This document shows positions 25,028 through 33,031 of a DNA stretch of 64,000 bases, piece after piece. The notes beneath the pieces were generated by a model that saw only the letters and a program-made list of their open reading frames with translations, was not told where the DNA came from and did not search any database. Position numbers and translations under genes: made by a program. How positions within the stretch are numbered: position 1 is the stretch's first letter; the number at the start of each line of letters is the position of its first letter. Origin of the DNA: F1-120-MAGs238 sp964484185 (GTDB taxonomy: Bacteria; Planctomycetota; Phycisphaerae; Phycisphaerales; UBA1924); NCBI GenBank assembly GCA_964484185.1, contig CAZAEQ010000006.1, positions 62,001 through 126,000 of the forward strand, read 5' to 3'.

Positions 25028-25771
25028 ATGGCAAGCAAGATCTACAAATCAGCATCCGATGCATTCGAAGGTCTCAAGCAAAAGGGCATCCTCCGCGATG
25101 GCTCCACCATCATGGTCGGCGGCTTCGGCCTCTGCGGCATCCCCGAGCACCTCATCATCGCCCTCCGCGACAGCGGCGTCAAAGACCTCACTTGCATTTC
25201 CAACAACGCCGGCATCGATGACTTCGGCCTGGGCCTCCTGCTCCGCACGCGCCAGATCAAAAAAATGATCTCAAGCTACGTCGGCGAAAACGCAAACTTC
25301 GAACAGCAATACCTCAAAGGTGAGCTGGAAGTAGAGTTCAACCCGCAAGGCACACTCGCCGAACGCATCCGCGCTGGCGGTGCCGGCATCCCCGCATTCT
25401 TCACCGCGACCGGATACGGCACGCTCGTCGCCGAAGGCAAAGACATCCGCAGCTTCCAGCGCCCCTGCGATCGTGGCACCGGCACACCTCGCCCCTACGT
25501 CATGGAAACCGGCCTCTTCGCCGACATCGCGCTGGTCAAAGCCTGGAAGGCAGACCCATTCGGCAATCTCGTCTACAAGAAAACCGCCCGCAACTTCAAC
25601 CCCATGATGGCCACCGCTGCGGCGTACACACTCGCAGAAGTTGACCAGATCGTGGGCCTCGGCGACCTTGAACCCGATCAGATTCACACACCTGGCTCAT
25701 TTGTGAAACGCGTTGTGCAAACCGTGTGCGAGAAGCGGATCGAGCAGCGGACGGTACTAGCGAAGAAATAG
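25028..25771 (+). CDS. scoA: 3-oxoacid CoA-transferase subunit A
   Basis: A 247-residue CoA-transferase alpha subunit, which with subunit B moves CoA from succinyl-CoA to acetoacetate or a similar acid. Family blocks visible include TIMVGGFGLCGIPE, CISNNAGIDDFGLGLL, KKMISSYVGENANFEQQ, GGAGIPAFFTATGYGT and KTARNFNPMMATAAA. ATG 25028 is used rather than TTG 25022. The catalytic Glu belongs to subunit B, which normally follows immediately; here the next gene is unrelated (EF-Tu-like). So either scoB is elsewhere, or this subunit has another partner. The C terminus (EKRIEQRTV) is the normal end of the subunit, so the gene is not truncated. Confidence 0.92.
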   Translation: MASKIYKSASDAFEGLKQKGILRDGSTIMVGGFGLCGIPEHLIIALRDSGVKDLTCISNNAGIDDFGLGLLLRTRQIKKMISSYVGENANFEQQYLKGELEVEFNPQGTLAERIRAGGAGIPAFFTATGYGTLVAEGKDIRSFQRPCDRGTGTPRPYVMETGLFADIALVKAWKADPFGNLVYKKTARNFNPMMATAAAYTLAEVDQIVGLGDLEPDQIHTPGSFVKRVVQTVCEKRIEQRTVLAKK

Positions 25772-25785
25772 CACCAGAGGGTTCT

Positions 25786-26613
25786 GTGACCGGTATTCAT
25801 GGTGAGAATCAGACGGATGACTTTCAGGCTGTGATTCGCGTAAAGACTGCGGCACAAGGTGGACGTACCGCTCCGGTATTCAACGGTATAAGGTGGGACC
25901 TCTCGTACACGCCCGATGGTGACCTGTACATGATCTGGCCCGACTTCAAAGGATTCCAAAGTTATGAGCACAACGTTGCGCTTCCTCTAGATCAGGAGTT
26001 GAACGCAACGTTGTGTGTTACAAATTCAAAGTTCCGACCGTTGCACCGTTGGATGATGCGAGAAGGCACTTCATTTTTCATGCGTGAAGGGGGACGCGTG
26101 GTTGCTGAAGGGGTCGTAACCAAGCGTCTGAACATTACTAATATTCAATCTGATGAACCTCGACTGAGTGATTACGGCCTACCGCCATTATGTGCTGCCG
26201 ACATCGAAAAAGAGAAACAACTGACCTATGAGTCGTCAGATTGCGAATGCGGTCGCGTTCGACTTGTGCGCTCGGATGAGATTTTTGAGATGCAAGTTCG
26301 ATGCGAAAGCAATTTCACCCGCGGGATTTTTCGCAATCCGCAGCGATTCCAAGCTTCCTTGCGAGCTGTGAATCTCATTGCCGAAGCCGAAGACTACGAC
26401 CCCGAGTTCATATTGGCATGGCTTCCCGAACTCAAGAAATTTGCGACGATCGACACTGCTCATTTCGATGTTACAGTTTTTCAAAATAGCACTTGGGAGG
26501 ACATTGTCGCCGATCCAATAACGTTCCTGGAGAGCCAATGGTTTGACGGCTCGGTTCCGGGGTCGATGCGGCTAGACGTTGGAACTCTCCCGCATTCTCG
26601 CCCGTTGTCATGA
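25786..26613 (+). CDS. EF-Tu domain III-like protein with unknown C-terminal domain
   Basis: A ~275-residue protein with no GTPase domain. Residues ~1-115 resemble the C-terminal beta-barrel (domain III) of elongation factor Tu: an N-terminal strand (DFQAVIRVKTAAQGGRTAPVF), then FFMREGGRVVAEGVVTKRLN, matching the EF-Tu block 'FAIREGGRTVGAGVV.K'. Residues ~116-275 are mixed alpha/beta with CECGRVRL and a cluster of Asp/Glu/Trp residues; no family recognised. GTG 25786 is a reasonable start (AGAGGG four bases upstream), although the frame extends to 25726 inside scoA. Base composition looks lower in GC than its neighbours, consistent with a separate origin. Small stand-alone EF-Tu-barrel proteins are known, but their function is not. 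Confidence 0.65.
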   Translation: MTGIHGENQTDDFQAVIRVKTAAQGGRTAPVFNGIRWDLSYTPDGDLYMIWPDFKGFQSYEHNVALPLDQELNATLCVTNSKFRPLHRWMMREGTSFFMREGGRVVAEGVVTKRLNITNIQSDEPRLSDYGLPPLCAADIEKEKQLTYESSDCECGRVRLVRSDEIFEMQVRCESNFTRGIFRNPQRFQASLRAVNLIAEAEDYDPEFILAWLPELKKFATIDTAHFDVTVFQNSTWEDIVADPITFLESQWFDGSVPGSMRLDVGTLPHSRPLS

Positions 26614-26700
26614 TCCGAGCTGATTTCTCTAGAATCTGGCTGTTATTGCCCTAGCCATCGCCGGCAAGCCCAACCCGCAACCCCCCGCGACCCTAATCTG

Positions 26701-26728
26701 TTCAGATAGGGTTAATTTGATTTATACA
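26701..26728 (+). promoter_or_regulatory. Candidate promoter of the MNIO operon
   Basis: TTCAGA (26701-26706), a 16-base spacer and TATACA (26723-26728), about 120 bases before the TIGR04222 gene. The hexamers are 4/6 matches to consensus each. The gene itself has a strong SD (AAGGAG at 26836-26841, seven bases before ATG). No operator-like dyad is obvious here. Confidence 0.3.
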
Positions 26729-26848
26729 CTGATACAAACGCCGGGTTTTCACGAAGAATACAGTGTACAAAGACTCTCGCCTCGACATGCAGATGACCTC
26801 CAGCAAAGTTCCTGAATCTTCAGAAAACCACGTACAAGGAGTAAGAGC

Positions 26849-27802
26849 ATGCCAAGCAATCTTCTCGATCTCAAAGGTCCTGAGTTTCTCACCTTCTACA
26901 TCATCACTCTCATTGGTCTAATCGTAATTCTCGCCATCGCGCGAATGGTTGTGTCTCGACTTGGCGGCAAGGAAGACATCGATCCCAAGTCGCTCTCGCC
27001 GCACGAATTGGCGTTTCTTGCGGCAGGTCGCAGTCGCGTGGGCGAGTCGGTTGTTGCTGAACTCGTCCATTCCGGATCACTGATCCCAGATGTTGGAAAG
27101 TTTGGCTCAAAGTGGGTGAAGACCGCACCCGGCTTTCACGCAATAGATGATTCGCCTCAGAGTGCAGCGCTCAACGCAGCAGAAGGCGGCGCAACTGTCC
27201 AGAAAGTCATTCAGGCCGCAACCGCAAAAACCGACCACATTGCAGAGAAGCTTCGCGAACTTGGACTTCTTGCAGGAGGTGCAGCGATTGCGATCGCAAC
27301 TTTCTCAGCAATATGTTTCCTCTCGCTCATTGGCCTGGGCATCGCAAAAATATCGGTCGGACTTCAAAACCACAAACCGATCGTGTTTCTTGCTCTCCTG
27401 CTCGTGGCGACGACAGCGTGCCTCATCTACTTCTCGATTCCAATTCGGCGTACTCGAGCCGGCTCGATGGTCCTCCGGCGAGCTCACACCGAAAATGCCG
27501 CGCTCAAGACTACGACAACAGTCGCCGCCAACCCAGTGAATTCTGACGATCTGGGGCTTGCCGTTGCGATCTTTGGAACGGGCGTCATCGCGAGCAGTGC
27601 CTATGGCGACCTAAATAGATTGCTGCCGCCAGGGCCCATGAATGTGCCGCAGGGTGGCTCGAGCGGGTGTGGATCGACATTCATGGCATCTTGCGGCGGA
27701 TCAAGCAGCGATGGTGGCGGCGGCAGTGACGGTGGAGGCGGGGGAAGCGGGTGCGGTGGTGGGGGTGGAGGCTGTGGTGGTTGCGGCGGCGGCGGATCGT
27801 AA
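26849..27802 (+). CDS. TIGR04222-type membrane protein with Cys/Gly-rich tail (candidate MNIO substrate)
   Basis: A 317-residue protein with membrane helices at about 13-32, 130-157 and 168-190 and a further hydrophobic stretch near 232-252 (LGLAVAIFGTGVIASSAYG). The C-terminal ~50 residues (268-317) are almost only Gly and Ser with five Cys: 274, 282, 302, 309 and 312 (ends GGCGGCGGGGS). This plan is what I recall of the TIGR04222 'near DUF692' family. It is followed 14 bases later by a DUF692 enzyme gene. Known DUF692/MNIO enzymes modify Cys in ribosomal peptides, so the tail is the obvious substrate candidate; this is inference. It is the first gene of a probable three- or four-gene operon. 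Confidence 0.8.
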   Translation: MPSNLLDLKGPEFLTFYIITLIGLIVILAIARMVVSRLGGKEDIDPKSLSPHELAFLAAGRSRVGESVVAELVHSGSLIPDVGKFGSKWVKTAPGFHAIDDSPQSAALNAAEGGATVQKVIQAATAKTDHIAEKLRELGLLAGGAAIAIATFSAICFLSLIGLGIAKISVGLQNHKPIVFLALLLVATTACLIYFSIPIRRTRAGSMVLRRAHTENAALKTTTTVAANPVNSDDLGLAVAIFGTGVIASSAYGDLNRLLPPGPMNVPQGGSSGCGSTFMASCGGSSSDGGGGSDGGGGGSGCGGGGGGCGGCGGGGS

Positions 27803-27816
27803 AAACGGAGGCTCGC

Positions 27817-28668
27817 ATGACAAGTACGAATCTCCAACTTGGATTGGGAATCGGATGGCGGCCTCAGCTTGCTCTCATGATCGAGAGAACCCCCAATCTG
27901 GGTTTCGTCGAAATCACCCACGAAAATCACCCGCTCGATCGTCCCATCGATCTTCCAATTCAAAACCTCCTCTCCCGCGGCGTCAAATGCGTCCCCCACG
28001 GCTTGGCCCTCAATCTCGGCGGCGGTGATCGCGTCGACCAGAAACTTCTCGCAAGCATCGCAGCACAGGCTCAGCGCGTGAAGGCTCCGCTCATCAGCGA
28101 ACATATCGCATTCGTAAGAGCTGAAGGTGCTGAAGCGGGCCACCTCATGCCCGTCGAGCGCACATGGAGCTCGCTCAAGGTGCTCGTCGAGAACATCAAA
28201 GAAGCGATGAGTCAGCTTCCCGTGCCACTCGCACTCGAGAATATTTCAACACTCTTTGAGTGGCCCGGCGCAGAAATGGATGAAGGCCAGTTTGTCAGCG
28301 AAGTGCTTGAACAAACCGGTGCACTCATGCTCCTGGACATCGAGAATCTCTACGCCAACGCCCGAAACCACAGATTCGATGCCTTCAAAATGCTTGACAA
28401 GCTGCCGCTGGAGCGCATCGCGTATGTTCACATCGCGGGCGGCGCTGAAGATGGCGGCGTATACCACGATACTCACTTTCACCCCGTTCCCCAGGGCGTG
28501 CTCGACCTGTTAAGCGAAGTGGCATCCCGCGTTCATCTTCCCGGTGTCATGCTCGAGCGCGATGATCGCATGGAGAACCCGCCGCAGATCGCAGCGGAAT
28601 TGCAATCAATTGAGGCGGCATGGAAATCAGGGGTAGCCCGACTTCAGGTGCCAGCACATGGGCGATGA
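27817..28668 (+). CDS. DUF692 family multinuclear nonheme iron oxidase (MNIO)
   Basis: A 283-residue DUF692 (MbnB/BufB-type) enzyme with a TIM-barrel fold. Candidate metal and active-site residues lie in conserved blocks: FVEITHENH, CVPHGLALNLGG, LISEHIAF, PLALENISTLF, LLDIENLYANA, YVHIAGG, YHDTHFHPVP and VMLERDD. MNIO enzymes in other systems oxidise Cys (oxazolone/thioamide, 5-thiooxazole), Asp or other residues of a precursor peptide and usually need a small partner protein. ATG 27817 has ACGGAG six bases upstream. The stop overlaps the next gene by 11 bases. Placement behind a Cys-rich membrane protein and before a small SCO6045-like protein suggests a complete modification cassette. Confidence 0.92.
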   Translation: MTSTNLQLGLGIGWRPQLALMIERTPNLGFVEITHENHPLDRPIDLPIQNLLSRGVKCVPHGLALNLGGGDRVDQKLLASIAAQAQRVKAPLISEHIAFVRAEGAEAGHLMPVERTWSSLKVLVENIKEAMSQLPVPLALENISTLFEWPGAEMDEGQFVSEVLEQTGALMLLDIENLYANARNHRFDAFKMLDKLPLERIAYVHIAGGAEDGGVYHDTHFHPVPQGVLDLLSEVASRVHLPGVMLERDDRMENPPQIAAELQSIEAAWKSGVARLQVPAHGR

Positions 28669-29179
28669 TCGACAGCAGGTCGCACGCAAACAAGCCGAAC
28701 TTCTCGCGGCGCTCCGCGGCAACGCTTCAACGCCTCCAAATTTCAATGTAAGCAATGTCACAACCGCCCGCGAAGCACTGCTCCGCAAACGTGCACGCGG
28801 CATCGAAAAATCCTGGCCCGGACTCGCGACTGCATTGGGTCCAGATATCCTTTCGACAGTCGATTCGCACACTCGCGCAACCGAAAACATCCAGTTCGGC
28901 GGCCCGTTCGCGGAAGGATTTGCGCTTGCGAATTGGCTCTACGACAATGGGAAACTCCCCACGCCGCTGGTCCCGGAATTCCTGCGAGTTTCGCTGAACT
29001 TTGCCCTTGCGCCGCAAGGCCTCAAAAGGCGCAAAGGGCTCCGGATGAAAGTTGTCAAGACCACAGCGCCGCTTCGATACATCATCGGTGTGGCGGCGGG
29101 AAACATCGTCCGTGTCTTTAGCGCGGATCTACCAGACTCGAGGCCGGGTGCAGGCGCACCAGGGCGTTACGTGGAATAG
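28658..29179 (+). CDS. Small SCO6045-like MNIO partner protein
   Basis: A 173-residue soluble protein overlapping the DUF692 gene. Its first ~110 residues (QQVARKQAELLAALRG, PNFNVSNVTTAREALLRKRA, IEKSWPGLATALGP) resemble what I recall of the SCO6045-like/DUF2063-type partners that accompany DUF692 enzymes, with the pattern 'AR.ALLRKR....A..WP.L...LG'. The next segment (FAEGFALANWLYDNGKLP, PLVPEFLRVSLNF) is consistent with an alpha-helical substrate-recognition domain. The final ~50 residues are Arg/Lys-rich. By analogy with MbnC or TglI it could present the precursor to the oxidase. That role is inferred from position and length only. Confidence 0.65.
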   Translation: MGDDRQQVARKQAELLAALRGNASTPPNFNVSNVTTAREALLRKRARGIEKSWPGLATALGPDILSTVDSHTRATENIQFGGPFAEGFALANWLYDNGKLPTPLVPEFLRVSLNFALAPQGLKRRKGLRMKVVKTTAPLRYIIGVAAGNIVRVFSADLPDSRPGAGAPGRYVE

Positions 29180-29200
29180 GCGTCGCTACACTTCGGGCTC

Positions 29201-29929
29201 ATGAAACCAGCTTACAAATGGGGACTTCTCGGCTGCCTCGGCTGTCTCACCCCGGTGGTCTGGGTTGTTCTCACATTAGTGATATCAAAAGCCTTTCCAG
29301 ATCACCCCATCAAATGGGATTGGGAAGCCACCAGCGCAGCGCCGGTTCCTGCGAACTTTATGTACATCATGTTTCCGGCGTCGCCCAATGCAGCGGTATA
29401 CGACCGACCGAATGGGAAAGCTGTGGGCATTCTCGACCGCGCGATGATGAACAGCGAGGCCGAACGCACTGACGTGTGGGTGCGACTGGTGAGCGTTCCA
29501 CCTGCCGCCGATCTCTGGGTACGTCGCGAAGATCTGACATTTGATCCGCCCCCTTCTCAAGTCGCATTGGTTTCCGCGGCGTCCGCAAACTACAAAGCCA
29601 GAAAGGCCGACATTTTTGCCCATCTTCGATTCACCCCCACTCAATCCGCAACCAGTGCGGACATGCTCCTTGAGGTCCGTCCCGATGATGATCACGCCGA
29701 GGACTATAAGTATTCAGTTACCAATGGCATCGCTACGCCTCTAAAAATGCGGCGGTACTTTGGACCAGCAGTAGCGCTGCAGTCGCTCGAGGACCTGCCA
29801 GTTGCAGGACTGATTGCGGCAGCAGTTCTTGTAATTCCGGTTGTGAGCTACCGAATCGTCAAGCGAGTACGCGATCGTCGAAGGGCGTTTGCACAAGCTC
29901 GCTCGAATGCCGGAAGCCCCGTCGCTTGA
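29201..29929 (+). CDS. Membrane protein with SH3-like extracytoplasmic domain
   Basis: A 242-residue protein with an N-terminal helix (about 8-28, LLGCLGCLTPVVWVVLTLVI), an extracytoplasmic segment of ~170 residues and a second helix near 205-222 (AGLIAAAVLVIPVVSYRIV) ending in a basic tail. The first half of the loop (VYDRPNGKAVGILDRAMM, WVRLVSVPPAADLWVRREDL) has the alternating turn-Trp pattern of bacterial SH3 domains, which often bind cell wall. The gap to the MNIO partner gene is 21 bases on the same strand, so it may be a fourth operon member. No closer family was recognised. Confidence 0.6.
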   Translation: MKPAYKWGLLGCLGCLTPVVWVVLTLVISKAFPDHPIKWDWEATSAAPVPANFMYIMFPASPNAAVYDRPNGKAVGILDRAMMNSEAERTDVWVRLVSVPPAADLWVRREDLTFDPPPSQVALVSAASANYKARKADIFAHLRFTPTQSATSADMLLEVRPDDDHAEDYKYSVTNGIATPLKMRRYFGPAVALQSLEDLPVAGLIAAAVLVIPVVSYRIVKRVRDRRRAFAQARSNAGSPVA

Positions 29930-30007
29930 GCTGGCTCCGATTGTCCTAATACAGCCTTAACCCTCGACTGAGATCAAAAAGGTAACAGCAGAACGCCAAA
30001 ACTTGTC

Positions 30008-30036
30008 TTGCAGTCAGCATGACCATCAAGTAGGAT
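30008..30036 (+). promoter_or_regulatory. Candidate promoter of the beta-propeller dockerin gene
   Basis: TTGCAG (30008-30013), a 17-base spacer, then TAGGAT (30031-30036), about 73 bases before the ATG. It resembles the candidate upstream of the pseudopilin gene (TTGCAA-17-TAGGCT). Confidence 0.33.
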
Positions 30037-30109
30037 GACCGTGCTGTCCCAACTCGCGGTCTGGGTCTTTGTGAGGTGGTCTAGAAACCATCAAAGTGGA
30101 GTTCGATCA

Positions 30110-32740
30110 ATGAGCACTCTTCGTCAATCTCAAGTTGGTAATTCCGCACTGGTCTCTGTTGCCTTGGCTCTCTTCGCCGCGGCAGGCGCAGATCGCTGTC
30201 TCGCAGAAATCCCGCCGGAACTTGCCCGATACGTCTGGACCGATTCCCCTCTCGCAGTCACACGCGTCATTGGCGAAATTGATTCCCCAGATGCGACCCC
30301 CGCAGTCATCGAAGTCACCGCGCCAGCAACCGCGACCATTCGCATGGGCGCTGCAATGGCTGGTCAATCTACCACACCCGCTGCGGCGACCGTCTCGCAT
30401 CTGCCTATAGGCTCCGACCCCGAAGGCGATGTCCCAAACGATGTGGAATACCACCCCAGCGGCGCATCGTACTTCATCCTCCATCGCTGGACCCGCAACA
30501 TTGTCCGCTTTGACGCGGCGACCAATACACCAATTCAGACCTATGCACTCTCCGGCGAATTGCCTCAAGCCATGGACATTACTGCCGATGGCACCAAACT
30601 CATCGTTGCCTATTTCACGCAGGATCTCATTGCTTCAATCGATGTCGCATCAGGGGCTGAAACAACGCTCGCCACCGGCAATGGTCCAGGCGTAGTTGAA
30701 ATCACCCCAGATGGTTCGCGTGCACTCATCGGTTGCGTGATCGATAGCACGATTCGCGTGATCAATCTTTCAACGTTTAGCGAAGAACGCAGTATTGCAA
30801 CACCCGGCTACACACAGACACTTTCCGTCAATAGCGAATCGGGTGTACTCGACCTGAAGTTCAACCTTCCATTTGCATTCCTGGGCTCGTCCCGTGTCGT
30901 ATTCGCGGCACGTTTTGATCCCACGCCCACCGTCGCCTTCATCGACTATCTCACCGGTACGCGTAACAACCTGACGACAGATCCAAATCCGGCTGGCGTC
31001 GCCGTCAGTGCCGATGGAGCCGTGGTCGCGGTGTCGCACGCTTCTGCCGCCGGCACTACCACCATTCTCAATCCCGTCACCGAATCCGTTGTGCGCACCA
31101 TCCCCGGTCCCGGCGTATTCGCCAACGGCCCAATCGTCCTGAACGGTAACGGAACCCGCGCTGTCATCGCCTTCCAGAATGCCGCTCGCTGGCTCAATCT
31201 TTCCACCGACACATTTGGTCCGGCGTTGACCGCCACCTTCAATCTGGAGGATTTGCTCGTCAACACCGCCGGCACGCGTGTCATCGGCGTCGGTTTCTCC
31301 GGTGCCATCATCGACTTTAACACCGGCGCTGTCATCGGTTCTCCCAATGGCACCGTCTCCTGTACACGCGGCGCTGTGAGCCCTATCACCGATCGCGCGG
31401 TCCTCGCCTCGTGGCCCTGCTTCGGCGATGACATTGTCGTCATTGATACCGATGCGACGCCCTCGCAGATATTCTTTGGCCGCACAGCCAGCCTTCCCGA
31501 AGGCGATTGCTCGCGCAACGGCGCAGTTTCCCCCAACGGCCAATACGCCGTCAGCGCAAACGTGAACAGCGACAATCTCTCGATTTTCGACACTGCCAGC
31601 GGCTCACTCCTTCACCACGCTCCGCTTGACATTCGCCCCGGCGAAGTCGAAATCACACCTGACAACACGCGCTCAGTGTCGGTAAACCTGGACGCAACGA
31701 CCCTCAGCGTGGTCAACCTTTCCACCGGTGTCACGACTGCAATCCCATCCGCCACTCGTCTGGCTCAGGTCGAAATCGATCCAGCAGGTGCCTTCGCGTA
31801 TGTTTCTCAGGTCGCCAGTGGTGATGGCGTTCGCAAACTCAACCTCGCCACAAACACCTTTGTTGGCGGCCTGACCGCAACCGGCGACATGGGCTCCGTC
31901 GGCTACGTCTATGGTCAAGTCTCACAGATCGCACTTTCACCCGATGGTTCACTTCTTGCAACCGCCGGTGGATTCAACGACCGCCTGGACATCGTGAACA
32001 CTTCAACCATGGCGGTCGCCCAAACCTTGACAATGGGAACATTTATCACGCGTGTCTCCTGGACTCCCGAAGGCGATGAGATCCTGGTCTCCGACCGCGA
32101 TGGCGACAGCATGATTGTCGTACGCCGCCCAAATTCCAGTTCGCCCTTCGCGATCGTCGGCACGATCCCCGTCGGCGATTCCCCATTCGACACCGCCGCA
32201 CTCGCCGCCTCGAACAGAGCCTTTGTCCTGAATTTCGGAACGCCGCGGAGCATTGGTGTGCTTGATACAACGTCGCTCTCTCAGACCAGCACCATCCCGC
32301 TTCCGGCCACAAACTACCCAGTCGGCATGGCACTTTCCGCCGATGGCACCATACTCTCAGTTCTCACAGCCAATGAAGCAACAACAGTCGGTCAGGGCAA
32401 CTTCTCGCGTGTTGTCACCGGTGAACTCACAATCATCGACACTGCCACCCTGGCCGTCGTCGAGACAATCCAGACCAACCAGGCATCCGCCATGCTCCTG
32501 TCCGATGCGGCCGGCACCACCCTCGCCTCACCCGCAGTCTCATCCGAAGTCCTCACCGTCATCACACCCGGTTGCGGCCCGGTCGATTTCAACAACGATG
32601 GCATCGTCGATTTCTTCGATTACCTCGACTTTGTCGATGCCTTCTCAAACAACGACCCCAGCGCCGATTTCAACGGCGATACGATTATCGACTTCTTCGA
32701 TTATCTCGATTTCGTCGATGCATTCAGCACAGGATGTTGA
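30110..32740 (+). CDS. Exported beta-propeller (YVTN-like) protein with C-terminal GC-type dockerin-like domain
   Basis: An 876-residue secreted protein with a signal peptide ending near RCLAE. Residues ~100-810 are YVTN/lactonase-like propeller blades with recurring patterns such as VEITPDGSRALIG, VAVSADGAVVAVSH, ALSPDGSLLATAGG and MALSADGTILSVLT. The last ~57 residues are two EF-hand-like repeats (DFNNDGIVDFFDYLDF, DFNGDTIIDFFDYLDF) ending STGC, the same tail as the BNR protein at 16113-18518. ATG 30110 has GGAG eight bases upstream; an upstream in-frame start at 30035 lacks an SD. Likely a cell-surface or matrix protein; an enzymatic role is not evident. Confidence 0.85.
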   Translation: MSTLRQSQVGNSALVSVALALFAAAGADRCLAEIPPELARYVWTDSPLAVTRVIGEIDSPDATPAVIEVTAPATATIRMGAAMAGQSTTPAAATVSHLPIGSDPEGDVPNDVEYHPSGASYFILHRWTRNIVRFDAATNTPIQTYALSGELPQAMDITADGTKLIVAYFTQDLIASIDVASGAETTLATGNGPGVVEITPDGSRALIGCVIDSTIRVINLSTFSEERSIATPGYTQTLSVNSESGVLDLKFNLPFAFLGSSRVVFAARFDPTPTVAFIDYLTGTRNNLTTDPNPAGVAVSADGAVVAVSHASAAGTTTILNPVTESVVRTIPGPGVFANGPIVLNGNGTRAVIAFQNAARWLNLSTDTFGPALTATFNLEDLLVNTAGTRVIGVGFSGAIIDFNTGAVIGSPNGTVSCTRGAVSPITDRAVLASWPCFGDDIVVIDTDATPSQIFFGRTASLPEGDCSRNGAVSPNGQYAVSANVNSDNLSIFDTASGSLLHHAPLDIRPGEVEITPDNTRSVSVNLDATTLSVVNLSTGVTTAIPSATRLAQVEIDPAGAFAYVSQVASGDGVRKLNLATNTFVGGLTATGDMGSVGYVYGQVSQIALSPDGSLLATAGGFNDRLDIVNTSTMAVAQTLTMGTFITRVSWTPEGDEILVSDRDGDSMIVVRRPNSSSPFAIVGTIPVGDSPFDTAALAASNRAFVLNFGTPRSIGVLDTTSLSQTSTIPLPATNYPVGMALSADGTILSVLTANEATTVGQGNFSRVVTGELTIIDTATLAVVETIQTNQASAMLLSDAAGTTLASPAVSSEVLTVITPGCGPVDFNNDGIVDFFDYLDFVDAFSNNDPSADFNGDTIIDFFDYLDFVDAFSTGC

Positions 32741-32863
32741 TCGCGTTCGCCGGTGCACTGTCAAAGTGACTTACAGAGTTTCCCCGCGTCTCAAAATCAA
32801 CGCGCGATGTCATTGTGTGGCGATGCGGCGAACTCGCGCCGTGCGCTGAGTTGGTACTCAAAT

Positions 32864-32879
32864 CAGGGAAAGTTCCCTG
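32864..32879. repeat. 16-bp inverted repeat CAGGGAA-AG-TTCCCTG
   Basis: A perfect 7-bp dyad with a two-base centre in the ~290-base gap before the PEP-CTERM-like gene. The minus-strand half AGGGAACTTTC is identical to an 11-base string upstream of the ECF sigma gene. An operator is possible but unproven; the gap shows no other gene. Confidence 0.4.
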
Positions 32880-33031
32880 TGTTGATCACCCATGAGAATA
32901 CTGATCATCAATTGACTTGAGGTCTGGGCGCGTTGGAAATCGTCAACCTTCTCGATCTGGACGAAAACCTGCTCAGGGCGGAGCGCTCGCGATTGGGCGA
33001 ATCCACACTGAACTACAAGAGGAGAGCAAAC

